A stretch of DNA of 64,000 bases from Albula goreensis (GCA_022829145.1 CM040758.1:15356628-15420627), one strand, 5' to 3'; counted from the first letter of the stretch, positions 1-45,800 are shown. Notes: generated from the sequence alone by a model not told the origin. Numbers and translations are program-made.

Positions 1-1130
1 AATGGGATCTGACAACTACAAACCACCAGCTCAATATCAGGCATCCGCCGTGACTTGTGACTGTATGTACTGTATGAATTAACAAAGCAATCATGACTGA
101 AAGGCTTAAAGGTTTGCTGATCATTTAGAAAGTGGCAAAATGTTACCAATTGTATGAGCCCAGACAAGTATGACATAATGACATCACTGTTTTGGCAGCT
201 CTTTGTTTTGCCATCTCCATGCTTCCAGGATACCATCCTAATGTCACATTTTCCTTTATGCAAATGTAATAAAACAAGTCTGTAACAAGTCTTACTTTCA
301 CATTCACTACAGGAGAGGAAAGCTAACATTGATATTCTGATAGCAGGTCATAAGATCATTATGGACACAAGAGTACTTTCAATTTCAAAGCTACTTCACA
401 GGTAAAATATAGTATTTATTCATTCAGAATGACTGGCCACCTGCTGATTTACTCAATACTCAGTTAAAATGTATTTCACCAAAGATTAAGTAGACTATAT
501 GTGGAAGAAATGCAAAGTTTCCAATTAGAAGTATCTATGTTGCAGCAGATTGTGCACAATGAATGAGTGGTTTGTTTAACTTGCCTGAAGCGGAAATTTG
601 ATAGATGCTCCTGCAGTTTTATATTAAATGTTTTGGCAGCAGACATTTTAAAGCCTATGATCAAGCACGGCTTGAGAGCACACAATATTCCAAGGCTGAA
701 ATTCTCCAACATACACTTTTTTTTCTTTAGCTCAATAAACTTTTTTTTACTTAGTCTGGGACAAATATAGCTTGGCTCCAGTCCAAATAGGTCAAAAGGG
801 ACAGACATTTGCTGCTATGGTTGGGCCTCTAAACATAGTGGCTAGATATGGGTACCAATCACAAAGTAACCTCAAAGATTAATACATGTTTTACAAACTG
901 AGAGTGTATTCAATTTCTAAAATATTTCAAAGAACCATAACTATTATCTTATGCTTCTTCAGCAAATCTTCATACATATCTCCATACATAACTCCATGCT
1001 CATTAAAATTTGACTTCATTAAACCAAATAACATGATTGGAGTTTTCAGTTGCAATCTTCTATTTTTTTCTTGTGTTGTGATTTATCAGACAGACAATGA
1101 ACAGGCTTCACCAGCCGCCATAAAGGTACC

Positions 1131-1255
1131 AGTGATGCAGTATAATGGTTAGGGAGCTGGGTGTCCAACTCAGAAGTGATGGGTTTGATGCCCAGGTAGG
1201 GCACTACTGTTGTAACCTTTATACTTCCTTGTTGAACCTCTGTTAAATGTATTAT
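1131..1255 (+). mobile_element. tRNA-derived SINE fragment, fish type
   Basis: An A-box-like segment (ATGGTTAGGGAGCTGGG) is followed by a B-box-like segment (GGGTTTGATGCCC), then AGGTAGGGCACTACTGTTGTA. This order and wording match the widespread fish SINE head in which a tRNA-like promoter is followed by a GGGGCACTGCTGTTGTACCC-type body. The copy is diverged and its 3' part fades out after about 1255. The family name is not assigned. Confidence 0.6.
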
Positions 1256-1707
1256 ATGACATCATTTCATGACGTTTTTCACAAGGGTGTTCACTATGGT
1301 TGTTTTCAGGCCAAAATGTCCTGTCAGCTTGTAGAACTATCTCAACCAACTCCACACAGAGTGGTCAACTAGGGGTGGTTGGCTAGCAGAGAAATTGTCA
1401 AATTGGCTAGCACACATTCATGCATATTTTTTCTGACCAGTCCCCTCCATTTGTCTTTCTCTGATGTGTAGGCTACTTGTACCATCTTCTCTGTTTCCAT
1501 CTCTTTATTTGTTGCAGTTGTAACATTGCCACTATAACCAAATCATCATGCTCAGAAGAAACAAAATGATGCCTTGTATTCCCAATCAAGTCACAGCATG
1601 ATTTTTAATATACCAACTCTTGAGCAAAAAAAATGCAATTAAGTCAGGGGTGAAGATATAATACGATGTAGACATCAGTTGAGTTTGGACTGTATTATAG
1701 TGGAGCC

Positions 1708-1760
1708 TTAAGTCATTCTGGATAAGAGAGTGTGTTAAGTGCGTAAAATGTAATGTACAT
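1708..1760 (+). mobile_element. L2-type LINE/SINE 3' tail fragment
   Basis: The stretch CATTCTGGATAAGAG followed by GTGTTAAGTGCGTAAAATGTAATGTACATG matches, with substitutions, the conserved 3' end of fish L2-clade LINEs and their partner SINEs (CTCTGGATAAGAGCGTCTGC, TAAATG, then TGTAA repeats). No coding part is preserved nearby. Confidence 0.5.
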
Positions 1761-3407
1761 GAAGGTACCTCCATTTTTCTTGACTGATATTCATGTTGAC
1801 CTGTTTGTATTTCACAATGATTTATTTTTTCTTTTGTGCATATTTTAACAGATAAGAAGCACTTGCAAATATTGCATACAAACATGATCACAGAGGGATA
1901 CATGTTTTAATGACTTGGCTAAAATAAGTTCCACAGTTATTTTTTAATACATGCCAATTATTTTTGTATATTTTGTTGAATTTCAGAGTTGTGGTCTTTG
2001 GAGCTGTTAGATGACATTCACAAAATTTGTAATGACCTATACAATAATGAATATTTTGTTACATATATTTTCTTGAAACTTGAGACATATGGGCTTCATT
2101 GAAAAACATTTTCAATGGGCTTAGTTGAAAAAAAAGGTTTTTGATTTCTCTTTGAAACATTAAACAAATAAATACTTAGCATGACAGGATGAATTTTGCA
2201 GATAGTATTAGATCTGTCTAGCTGTAATACTGATACTTTTCATGTCCCCATTAGTACATATTTGTACATGGTCTTGTAATTTCCTGGGTTTTCTTTTTCA
2301 TCTACGAAAAGATTAGACTTATTTAGCTACATACTGAAACAAAACTTACAGCACAACTATATACTTTTTTAAAAAAAGGCAGGCGTGCCCCATAATTTTA
2401 TCCATTTTGATAAATACTGCTTTATAAATATCGATCTGTATGTTTGCCACTGTGACATAACTTGGCAGATGTTAGTAAATTTCAAACTGAGATGAAAATG
2501 AAAAATGGCCACTCAAACCTGCAAACTGGAATTCGTCAAATTAAACTGAAGTGACAAGTCTCTGGCAGAATACACTGTGTGTATGCAATAGCCCAAAGCT
2601 ACTCAAACCTTAATTCAGGTGGAGTTGGCAAAATGAAGACCACAAAAAAAAAACAAACATCTGGCCAAACCCCTTTCCCTGAGGCACTTCAACAGCATGC
2701 CATTCTGAAATTTATCCTGGAAATCAGGTTAACAATGTTTTTCTTATACACCATGTGTGAGTTATGCACTGCGGCTAGTGATGTGAATGGATACAGTTAT
2801 AGGGAGGCCAACATCAGGTTTGTATCCTGTTGGTTACCTTTTGGTGAATTACATTATAACCCCACCCCCATTCATTTGATCCATGATATTAGACTTTAAA
2901 ATCTTGGGTCAACTGGTAGTGTTTTAACTCTAGCAAGGTTTGTAATTCTCAATTAGTTCAAAAATATGCAAAGTATTATTTTTTCAATTATGTGCTGTAA
3001 GACCTTGCATAAACATAACCCAGGATTGAATGACTCAGGTTTTTCTCCACTGAAATAAACGTAGTGGTACGCAAAGTAACTCTTATTCACTTTACTGGTC
3101 TCTGTAGTTGTTCAAATAAAAAAGTTTAAAAATTTCAGCACACAGACTGCTGTGATGAAAGTGATAATCATCACTACATTACTTATGTATAATATATATA
3201 CATATATGCATACTTAGATACTTAGATGTAGCATGCAACTATATTTTCCCCATAGGCTTCCCCCAATGGAAAGCAAAGATGAAATAAATTGGCTTGTTAG
3301 ATTTTTATCCACCTGGGTGGGCCTTATAATTAAGCCAAATGAAAAGAAAACTACAGTGCAACAGATGCACATAAATATGTTTATAATGAGAGGAGGGCTG
3401 TATTTAC

Positions 3408-36060
<32,653 letters not shown>

Positions 36061-36455
36061 TTTATAAAGTCTCCGAAATCCGAGGCAAACCAGCCTGGCA
36101 ATAATTCCTCCTTTCAACTTTGACGCTTCTTGGTTATTCAGTTTCTCGAGCGTACTTCTCCTCCAGACAAATTAAAATTCAAGAAGGTATCCCGAGCTTT
36201 TTCAAGAGCAGGAGCTCATTAAAGAAATCGGAGCTTGCAGTAACAATCGTGACCTCGACGTAGTCGTCTGTGAAATGAGACTTTCAGAAGGAAACCTTTT
36301 CACGTGTTTGTTGGAACGAAACTTTAAAAACAGCACTAGACATCCAGTCGGCAAAAACTTCTGATGGCGTGAAAGTGCAAAGAGCGGGGAATGGCATGTT
36401 TAATGCAATTTCACGGTGTCCCTGGTCTGCCTTCTCCTCCCCCTTTTTTGGTCTG
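36061..36455 (-). other. vegfc: Putative vegfc 5' UTR
   Basis: Non-coding stretch between the candidate start site and the vegfc ATG. It has more CpG than the flanking intron and intergenic DNA (for example around 36142..36260), contains two short uORFs, and an in-frame stop precedes the start-proximal open frame. The boundaries are inferred from the TATA-like box only; an additional upstream non-coding exon cannot be excluded. Confidence 0.4.
36284..36397 (-). promoter_or_regulatory. Upstream ORF (37 codons) in putative vegfc 5' UTR
   Basis: ATG at 36397..36395 opens a frame with a second in-frame ATG at 36343, ending at TGA 36286..36284. It does not overlap the vegfc start. A second tiny uORF (ATG 36219, TGA ending 36202, five codons) follows. 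If transcription starts near 36455, both would be in the leader and could reduce scanning to the main ATG. The peptide resembles nothing I know; the uORF is only as real as the inferred start site. Confidence 0.3.
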
Positions 36456-36480
36456 GTCTGTGCAGGATTGCTGCTACTTA

Positions 36481-36489
36481 CTATTTATA
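36481..36489 (-). promoter_or_regulatory. Candidate TATA box of vegfc
   Basis: The minus strand reads TATAAATAG about 430 nt upstream of the vegfc ATG. A start about 25-30 nt downstream (near 36455) would give a 5' UTR of roughly 400 nt. A G/A-rich block on the minus strand (about 36423..36449) lies beside it and could bind Sp1/KLF-type factors, and CACGTG E-boxes occur at 36301..36306 and 36529..36534. The start site is inferred, not shown. Confidence 0.4.
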
Positions 36490-36499
36490 CAAAGCAGGA

Positions 36500-39400
36500 G
36501 GTTTGGGGAGAAGAAATATGAGTTGAGACACGTGCGCCTTCTCCAGGAGACTTTCTTTTTCTTTTTCTTTTTTTAACACAAATCTCTTGCGGTTATAAAA
36601 ACATTGTACATAATTATGTCTGAGAAGCATTTTCGTTGGAGTTATGATCTTGTACAATTGGATTCATATGTGACATTTCTACAAAAACTGTGATCGTGCT
36701 AAAACAATACATCAGGGAATTGCCTACCTAATTATTGTCATATTAGGGAGGTTACCAAAGGTCAATATCACAGCACGGTGACCAAAGGAGAGGACAAGCA
36801 ATAACAGCTGAGACATGCTATTTCCACTTCCCTTTTTTGAGATTTGAAAATTATTTTCCTTCTTTCATTTTCCATCTAGTGATGCATATGAAGATGATGA
36901 TGTTGGTTCTTTGGTGAACTGATCCATTTAATATATGAATACCAATTCAGGCAACATTGTTTGGGCAACCTTTGCCATATTGTTGTGTGGGAACTGCCAC
37001 TAGTTTGAGAACAGAACCATCAATGCATTGATCTTGATGTAATGAATTTAGTCTATGCACAGTTAAAAACCCTGAATTTAAGCGTTTTAATGTTTTTGGG
37101 CCACCAAGTTGCCTTAGGGATATGTTCTATCTCTGGATAGCCTGATAATTGCCAAATGAACACCACACAATTCATATGGCAATAAACCTCATAACAAATT
37201 CCCACAAAGTAGCACATGAATACAAGTGACAGTAAAACTTGTAGTAATAATGTGGCTCAGTGCTGTGGTGTTTTAATGTTTTCATTGGCAGTTGTTTATC
37301 TGTCTCATTGATACACTTACTTTAACTATTCACTCACACTCAACAAGTAGTACCGATGTTTTGGGCCAAAGTGTGGATCACTGTTTCACATTTTTACGCC
37401 TTAAGACACAATGTAACTAAGATACAACACGCTCATAATGACATTAAATTCAAACTTTGTACCACAGGGAACACAAAAAAATCACAGCTTAGTGTGGCTT
37501 ATTAACTTGTCCAGTTTTGTGCAGCAGGAAGTGGCCAGCAGGGCAGACAGTGTATCTGGTAATAAGTGGAGCATGTGATGATGTGATCTCACTCACTGTG
37601 AATAATGATTACTCAGAGCACACCAGCCAGTCTAATTAAGAGGTGATGTTTTATTGCTTTTTTTCCTCAAAGGCTCATCGGTGATAAGTGCTGTCAAACC
37701 TGCGCAGTTGACCATTGAAGATGTCTGGTCATGCTTGGATAGCTCAATGAATAGCATGAGTGCTCTTGAGTCAGCCCATCCTCTGGTGAATTTCGTTAAT
37801 AACATACAACAGGCTTGCTCTGGTTTAATATTCTGATTTCTGTTTTATATGTTTTAAATCAGAGGCTCAATCTTCTGTGACAAGGTCTGGAATGGAAAAC
37901 ATGAAACAAGTGTCTACACTACTCACTTATTATGCCCATTCATTACTGCTTTTAAACTACAACCTTTTTCATGAAGACTACATGCTGCCTTGATGAATAA
38001 ATATATGGCAATCATCTTATATTTGCATTACATTGGTACTCTTGCCTCAGTTGTTTTGGTAATTCAAAACATTATCTTACCCCTTCTTGCTAAAATAGTT
38101 TAAGACTACAAAACACTCTCCTTGATGTCATGTACTGTATGTTGAAGTGTTTGAGGGTATTTAGACAGTAATAATGGTAATTCACTGCTTCTATAGTGCA
38201 CTGAAGTATTTACTATCTGCTAATGCAGCTCACAGTACATAAAATAAAGTTATAAAGATCACATCCATGCTGAAGTCACTGTGTGATTATTACAGCAACG
38301 CTACTCATGCACTCTAAAAAGATGTTTCAATACCCTATTTCTGTGCTTTCAAACCCCCAAAGAGGAGTTGCAAAAGTGATAAATTGCATATTTCATGGCT
38401 GTTTTTCAAAAACAAATATTTCTGAACTCAAAATTCTGTATGAAACAGAAGTTTGGCCCTACAGAAGTAATGTTAGAGCAGACAGCAACCCAGAAACCCA
38501 GCTTCACATTACTAAAATATGAGCTATATATTACCACTTGTTGCCAGTGCTGTCATCCTTTGCAGTATTGTTTCTAATGAATAGGCTGGAGTAACCCCTA
38601 ACCTAGCAGCAAGTAATGCATCTTCACTGATTCATATAATTATGGAAAAGCACAGTGCATTTTCCATTCATTTTCAAAATGCCAGATAAGGAGTTATGCA
38701 GTCCCATTAATAAGAAACAACACTACAAAGGAGTTACTGAACCTGCTTGCGACATTTGAAAATTACAACTAGGGACATCATAATTAATTTCTAACCATGG
38801 TTCATAAATAGTTGTCTTGTACATTTATGGACCAAGGTGAACTTTGAAGTAATCAGCGGGATTATTAAAAAAAATGGTAAATAGTTATTTTCCTGAAAAA
38901 ATATACAACTATGTATAATGTGTTTAAACACACTTTTGTTAATAAACAGACTTAAGCAGAGATGATATAACATTTTCCAGTGCTAAAATGACCAAGAGGA
39001 AAGCCTCTGGATATATTATTTATTTTTACTTTTGCCATTATACAAGTACCATCTTTGAATACTTCAGTATCAATTATGGGAACCAGTTGTAATATATAAA
39101 TAATATTCTGATTGTAGCATGTTGGAATTGGCTTGCTAACCAAATGATATTGCCTGTAGTTTCTTTTTTAGGCTTCCAATCATGACAAGCGGCATGTTTC
39201 CTCAACCTGGCCATGTGTCTTTGACGTCAGCATGGCGTAATGAGCTCAAGGCTGTGGGTCGACTAGACAAGGTCAGTAAACCAGCTGGAAAAAGACGCAG
39301 ATCATCAAAGTGAAGTTCAGAGCTCAGTGGCATTTTAAAACATGGCACCCAATCAGACTTCCGCCTGAGGAACGACACACCCAGGGCCAGCAGATGTCCA

Positions 39401-41410
39401 AAACCGATTTCACTAACTGCCACCTCAAAGAAAGGGCTTGTGGTTCAAATGTGTCATATGTCCAGGCTGATATATGTAAACTGACAGTTCCTGGGTTTGT
39501 ATTTTGTCCTTCATGAGCACATTCTGAGATGACTCATGATGACAGACCTTATTTAGTGCAGTACATTGCCCTAAGTGGTTCACAAAGATCTTATCAAAAA
39601 TGACAGATTTTCATATAAATGGTGAATATAATCAGCAGGATATCTAAATATGGTATTATTTCCCCAATTAGCTGCATGTGCTCTGGATAAGAGCCTAGTG
39701 GAGTTGGACAGCAGTAGTTTAATTACAGAGGACACAAAGGGAAGGCCACTCATCTGTGAAGCAGTTTAAGTCTTTATTCAAACCTGACTGGCCTCTTCCT
39801 GCCTGAGAAGGTTGTGGCCCCACCTCAGCAAACTCGAGAAGCAAACAAGGAGGCTTGAGTGTCACGTGTTATTAAACATAAGCACTCCAGTCAATGCGGA
39901 TCCTGAAGGAAGTGGTCACAGAGGAATTTGTATGAGGGTTCCTGTAGTATCCCAAACCAGTGAAGCTAGACCCCCTTTCCCTTGTGTAGTAATGTGTGCA
40001 CAGCTTGTTCTCCAGGGTAGGAATTGCCCTGACGGAACAGGATTACAATGAGATGTTCCATGCAAGACGACCAGTGGCCTCTTTGTTCTGGGACTGGTGG
40101 CCCCTGTTAAAGATGGAATTTGTGGCATTCCTCCCTCTTTGAGACATCGTGGCTCAGCCTGGTTACCCTGTGGGTAAAGTGGGGCTGGAGGAAAGCCAAG
40201 GCTGGATGCTGATTCTTTTTTTGCTGTCACCTCTGTTGAGATGGGATGAGAAATGTATGGCCACTCTAAACTGGCAGGTAATATACATTTTACAGCCACC
40301 ATTTGCAATACAATATTGTGGAGAAAGATAAGAAAGACAGAACTTGGCAAAGGATAAAACTGTCTTCCTGCAAATTAAAAAAAATAAAGGATAGCAATTT
40401 AGCTGTCCAGTTAAAATAATGCACAAGATGGTGGAACAGAAAGCACTTCTTAGTATGTGCATTACCTATCTGGTGCAAGAGCTCCTGGAACCTATTGAAA
40501 CATTGAGGAATAATTTGAGCAGGCAGACACACCTCTCACAGTGACATAAAACTTGCCACTCACTTTTCACATTCCTAGCATTTTGAAAGGGAATGGTGGA
40601 CCAACGGTTGGGATTTTAGAACATATATAAAATAAAAAAAGTCTTAACATTCACTCACAGAATACTCCCCACTTGTTCTCACTGATTAATCATGAGCAAT
40701 TGCCTCTAACTTAGTAAAACATTCATATCAATATCAGTACAGCTATGTCAGTAAACATATGCGTGTGCATACAAAATGAATCAATTCTAGAATGTTTTTT
40801 TGATAAATGATATAAGCTACCTGAGTACCTCAGTAAACGATGTCTCTACCTCGCAACTCAAACTATGCCAATCTGCCTGTAATTCTAAGGGAAGACATGA
40901 ACACATATCCAGGTTTATATTTGACTTGTGACTGTGTTGAATAATGGGAGCCAAACTTTGAGATAACATTATCTAAAGTGTTGTTTTTTCTGGAAAATGC
41001 TTTTAGGTATGCATGTGCTTGTTGCTCCTGCTTGGCTCACATCTTCATTTGAGCAAGTAGCACATGTTTATATCAACCATCTGAGGCCTTGGCCTGGAGT
41101 ATCTCCCCAGCCTTGGCATTCTGTGTTGATAGTAAAACCGTGTGTGTTCCTTCTCTAAAAAAGACAAATGTGCAGGCAAAGGAACCCTCTCACAGAATTT
41201 GAAAAGCCCTCCAAACCTTATCCTACAGGACACTGCCGCTTCAGTAGCGCAGTGAGTAGACTGAATGTATCAGCCGACCCTTGCATTTTGGGAAGGGTGG
41301 GGGAATTGGCCAGAGGGTTATAATGGTTTTAGCATCATCTTTTGGGCCTTGTGCTCACAATGCCCAGGGTAGCTTTTTTAGTTTTTAACATTATCAAAAA
41401 CAATTGGCAG
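36500..41410. other. Intergenic region upstream of vegfc, proximal part
   Basis: No gene recognised. It begins with a pyrimidine-rich run (36553..36574). Open frames such as 39916..40350 have no family features and unusual composition for coding DNA. A short match to the L2 tail (CTCTGGATAAGAGC near 39680) is too short to call. Confidence 0.7.
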
Positions 41411-41967
41411 TGTTGCGGCCTGGTAATCTACTGAGGAAAACGTGTGTGAAGCCTGAGATAAGACTGTTCAGGGACTCAGTCAAGATGCTGACTCCAAGTA
41501 CATTTATTTATACAAACACGCAAATACCCACTGTGTGTGGGCCGCAATTAGTCTGAAAGACCTTTCTCAGCCAAGAGCATTCATATTTACCTTAGACAAC
41601 CTTGTCTGCCCTTTTATACAGAAAACCTGATATACCATAAAACATATTGCAAAAATAATATTTTAAGGAGTATATAGTATAATTCAAGTGACAACACACT
41701 GCTCATTTTTGAAGATAAATCACTTTCCAAAACCCTAATGTAAGTGAAATTACTGAAAATATTTTTGCAAAATGTGCTGTATATATTGGCAAATATTCAA
41801 ATTATATTGTTTCAATTCTGGATAACATATTTCACTGTATATTAAGACATACATTTTTTATAAGGGAGTTGTGTATTTTTCTGTGGAAAAAATGTTAACA
41901 TTTAGATGAAACACACATGTAGTCTTAGGCAGGCACCAACGAACACTGCAGTTTGAAATCCGTAACA
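41411..41967 (-). mobile_element. Probable solo LTR of a retrotransposon
   Basis: On the plus strand the block begins TGTTGCGG and ends CCGTAACA, an 8-bp imperfect inverted terminal repeat with the canonical TG...CA ends. In the minus orientation it has the expected internal order: TATAAAAG at 41618..41611, then AATAAA at 41508..41503, then about 95 nt to the ...CA end. The flanking 4-mers GCAG and GCAT differ at one base, as expected for an old target duplication. No internal retroelement coding sequence lies beside it, hence solo. An alternative right end is 42008, with GGCAG on both sides. Confidence 0.5.
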
Positions 41968-42864
41968 GCATAAAGTCTGTTACCAATGAGGATATCCCTA
42001 GAAATGCAGGCAGGAGTCCTTGTTAACCTATTAGTTGTGCAGAGCATGGCTGATGTACATTAGTGACTCGATGATTTGAACAAATGTTTGTGGCCCTGTT
42101 CATTGTAGGGCAATACATGTCATTTTCAAAGCTGTAACAAAACAGTTTACTCTTTAATACACAAACTGCCCCACCCGTATGACTGAGTAAAACATAGATT
42201 ACACTCATATCTTCAGTTAACTCCCACCACAATACTTTTCTGTCTGAGGCTTGTGTAATTCCAACTTCTGGAGGGTATGAACATTCAAATACCAATGCAA
42301 ATCCCTTTAAACCAACTTTAAACAGTACAGTGCACTGAAAAGAGTATAGTCTATCAGTGAGATTTCAGTGCTGTCAAAATATATTGACTGAGGGCGATGG
42401 GGGGAGGGATAAATGTGTCAAAACACCACTGTCAATTTTTAAATTTGGCATTACTCTCTGTGATGTTTGGTTCACCATGACAGGAAAAATAAAACACAAA
42501 GCATTTTATTACAACCAGAATCAGAACAGTGAATTTATATGTCACTGTTGGATATGACATTTGACCAAGATTCCATTGATTATTCAGTGAGCAAATTACA
42601 CTGAGTGAGATACATTCCTCAGTATACCAGGCAGGTGAAGTGTACCAATGCAGCAAAACACAAGACTGATGCAAACGTGTGCTGCCTGCTCTCATTTGTA
42701 GGGGTATAACTCACTTTGGGAAGTTTATGTTAAAGGTCCTCAAGGGCAGACAACATGACTCCCAGTTCACAAGAAACACAACCACTACAGAAAATAGATG
42801 CTGATGCTAACAGTTACCATAGCTTTTGTAAAACATCTTTATAATAATAATAATGATAATGATG

Positions 42865-42895
<31 letters not shown>

Positions 42896-45800
42896 TAACA
42901 ATAATAACAATAATAATAAACTATTATTATTTAAATGTCTGTGACATTGTAATCATTTAGCTGTCAGCAATCAAGTTTTTAGATCACATTTACTCATGTA
43001 ACTATTTTATTTTCAGAGGGTGTATGTTTTGTAAACCCAAACCAATTTCATATTAACTGCAACAGATTTTTTCTTACAACATACAAAGTGATCTTCAAAC
43101 AAATAAAGAGTGATGTTGTAGATCTTAGTTTAGGTTTTGCCAAATACATTTTCTGTTCCATTTTTGTCACAGTAATTGTTAACTCTAAGACCTAAGTCTT
43201 GGCTCATAAATGGCTTGGGTTTTCACCCTAATGAGACAGAAAATGCCATGTTGTGTATGTAACTTTAAGGAATTATGTATTATTAATAGAAAAGGCTTAA
43301 GAGTCCACACATGGTTTCTTGCAGGTCATTCTTTTAAATTGTTATACTTTAGCTTAAGAGCCTTGACAACTGACTTGCCCCAGGGCATGTTTGATTATGG
43401 GGCCTTAAAGAGGTCATTATCCAGTAGAACATACTCCCATATCCTTCTCTTTTGTTTATGTTACCAGGGCACATGGCATGGCAGGGTTTGTGTTTGACAG
43501 TGGGTGAAATACCTCAGATCTTACTTAACATGTGGATCAAGAACGGAAAAATAAAATGGCATCTTCTGGCATGCATTTCTGACAGGAAATGTAATGTGAA
43601 CCAGAGCATATAGAAGTTGTGGTTGTGAAGAGGGTAGATTCTTAGAAAAGCTACAAAGATGGGGTTGGGGGGGCGGCGCGTTGGTGTTTGAGGTTGTGTG
43701 AAACCATATTATAGCTCTCAACAGGCTACATATTTTCAACTTTGGGTATGGCAGAACTGCTGCTCCTGTGCTGTGTTGTCTCTTGAGCACCTTCATTTTG
43801 CAAGCTGTGAGATTCAGGCTTGCATCTGAATATATTCAGCAAACACCAATAGCAAATTGTCCTCCTAGCACTTCAGACAGTATTGTAATTCAATGTTGTA
43901 GGACAGGTAGAATGAAAAAAAGCCTCAGTTCAGTATTTTTATATTTAATTCAATTATATTTAAATAACCATTTAAACCTTGACTGATCAAATTCTGGTGA
44001 TTTCTGGTGATTGTCATGAATTAAGAAAAACACCACCCCTTGCATTTAGGAGTCAAAGATAACAACAAATGTTGATTGAAACCAGGCCAAAAATTAAGAC
44101 TAAAAAAATGAAAAAAGAGGCAACCTGGTACTATACTCAATCAGAGGCTCAGAGACCCAGTGACAATCTATATAGGATGCTCAAGAAATCTCTGAAAATA
44201 TCTGTGGAAGATACAGTATGAAAGTAAGCACAAGTTTTTTTGCACTGGCTTAAATGCAGAGACCGCATTGCTGTCTTTCAGAGCCAGATAATCGGAACAT
44301 GATACGAGGTGTTTCAGTTTGCAGCACATTCAGCTTTGACTACAGCAGGGATCAGGCTGACAAATGGCAAGCTTGAGTGACCTTGCGCTCTATTAAAATA
44401 AAGAGTTACTGCAGCATAATGAGTGCGGGTCAGTGTAAGGGCATGAGCCGATTCAGTCCATCGATCTGCCAGTGTGATTTGAGTGTTGTAAAGTGGCCTT
44501 GGTGAAGAGTTCTGGGGAATATGGTGTTATATTTCTTTTGAGAAAAGGCCTCCTCAAATGCCTTGTAAATTCCTTAAATATCTTGGAGGAAACAGCACAA
44601 TTAGGATATATGGAAATGTATCTCATCAAAGCCTGGTGTTTACGCTCAGTCTGATGAGCATGTTGTTAGGCTGCATCCAGACTTCTGAATGCGGTCACTC
44701 AGCCTCCCAATGTTTTGATGGCATTGTTACGCTGAGCACAGGGTTTTGGTAAACAGATTTTACGATGACACGTTGCTTTTGCAGAGGATAAACTGGCCTA
44801 GACGGACATCTAATTTATGCCTTTCTGGGTCAAGGGCTATTGTGAGCACGTCCCATGATAACAACCTAAGTCAACAGCGAGGGCCTGGTGTGAAGCGCCT
44901 GCCTCATAAAGGCGGATTCGAATTACGAAAAGACCGTTATTTGTGTCACCATCTTAAAAAGATATCTCCCAATTGGGGAGACATCCGTGACACCTCGGTG
45001 GCTGGATTTCCAGGTACCCCCCTTCCCCCCACCTCAGGAAATTCCTCAAGCCTAACCTTTCGGGGTCAGGGAATGGCGCAGACGGTTTCTGCAGCACTGA
45101 AGGATGACCTCAGCTTACGTGTTACCTAAACAAGCCCAGTGTGATGCACCACTGCCAGCCGCACTCATCAGGGCCAGGGCTTCACTTCCAGCCTCCCTGG
45201 CCTGCACAAGTGCTTTCAGCAGATGGACAGACTCACATTGTGTATGTCCACATCGAAGGAAAAATAAAATGATTTTATGGTTTGCTACAATTTTGCTATA
45301 AATTTAAAAGTTATTTTAAATCGCTATATTGTGTTCATAAATATTATTTCAATTTGTGATACAATAATGATCCCCTATATGATAATATTGTTGCACTATT
45401 ATTTTAAGTATAAGAATTGCCATTGTTTAGGAGGCAGTGAGAATCTGATGAATTAAAGGAAACGCATAGCTAGACTTAGAATGGATCTCTGGTACTGACA
45501 GTGTACGTTCCATTTGTAACTCCGCAAGACAAGACTGCCCTTAGACCTCAGGCCTCATGGGAGTCTGCAGATATTCTTGTCTGCTTCATTTTCTGTCATA
45601 ACTGGTGTCAGAGGGTCTTCGTAAGGAACATATGAAAAAAAAAATTAAAAATGAAAAGGCATGTCCTCAACTCTCAGTGGAGTGGTTAGGCAACAGGAAT
45701 GTTGAAATATGAAATAAGCTTCATGTGAAATACAAAAATGCTGTTGCCAAAAAAAGATCTGACCCTAAGGTGCACCGTGGGATAGAAATGCCAATAAAAC

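Larger units (their letters stand above)
1..3407 (-). other. vegfc intron 6 (partial)
   Basis: No Cys-rich segment resembling the last VEGF-C exon (CYRRPC...CRCVPSYW type) was found on the minus strand here, so this stretch is taken as intron 6. It is AT-rich and holds a tRNA-derived SINE fragment (about 1131..1255) and an L2-like tail (about 1708..1760). The open frames here are short and resemble nothing known. Confidence 0.7.

Noticed and set aside
39670..39705. Possible L2 tail (CTCTGGATAAGAGC)
   Set aside because: Only about 14 nt match and the following CTGCTAAATG part is missing; could be chance.
39916..40350. 144-codon minus-strand open frame
   Set aside because: No signal, domain or family resemblance; no plausible splice context.
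41230..41400. tRNA-like AGTAGCGCAGTGAGTAG as a second SINE head
   Set aside because: No convincing B box follows at the right distance.
44746..45129. 127-codon plus-strand open frame
   Set aside because: It begins at TTG, has no recognisable domain, and lies in non-coding upstream DNA. Length alone is not enough in 64 kb.
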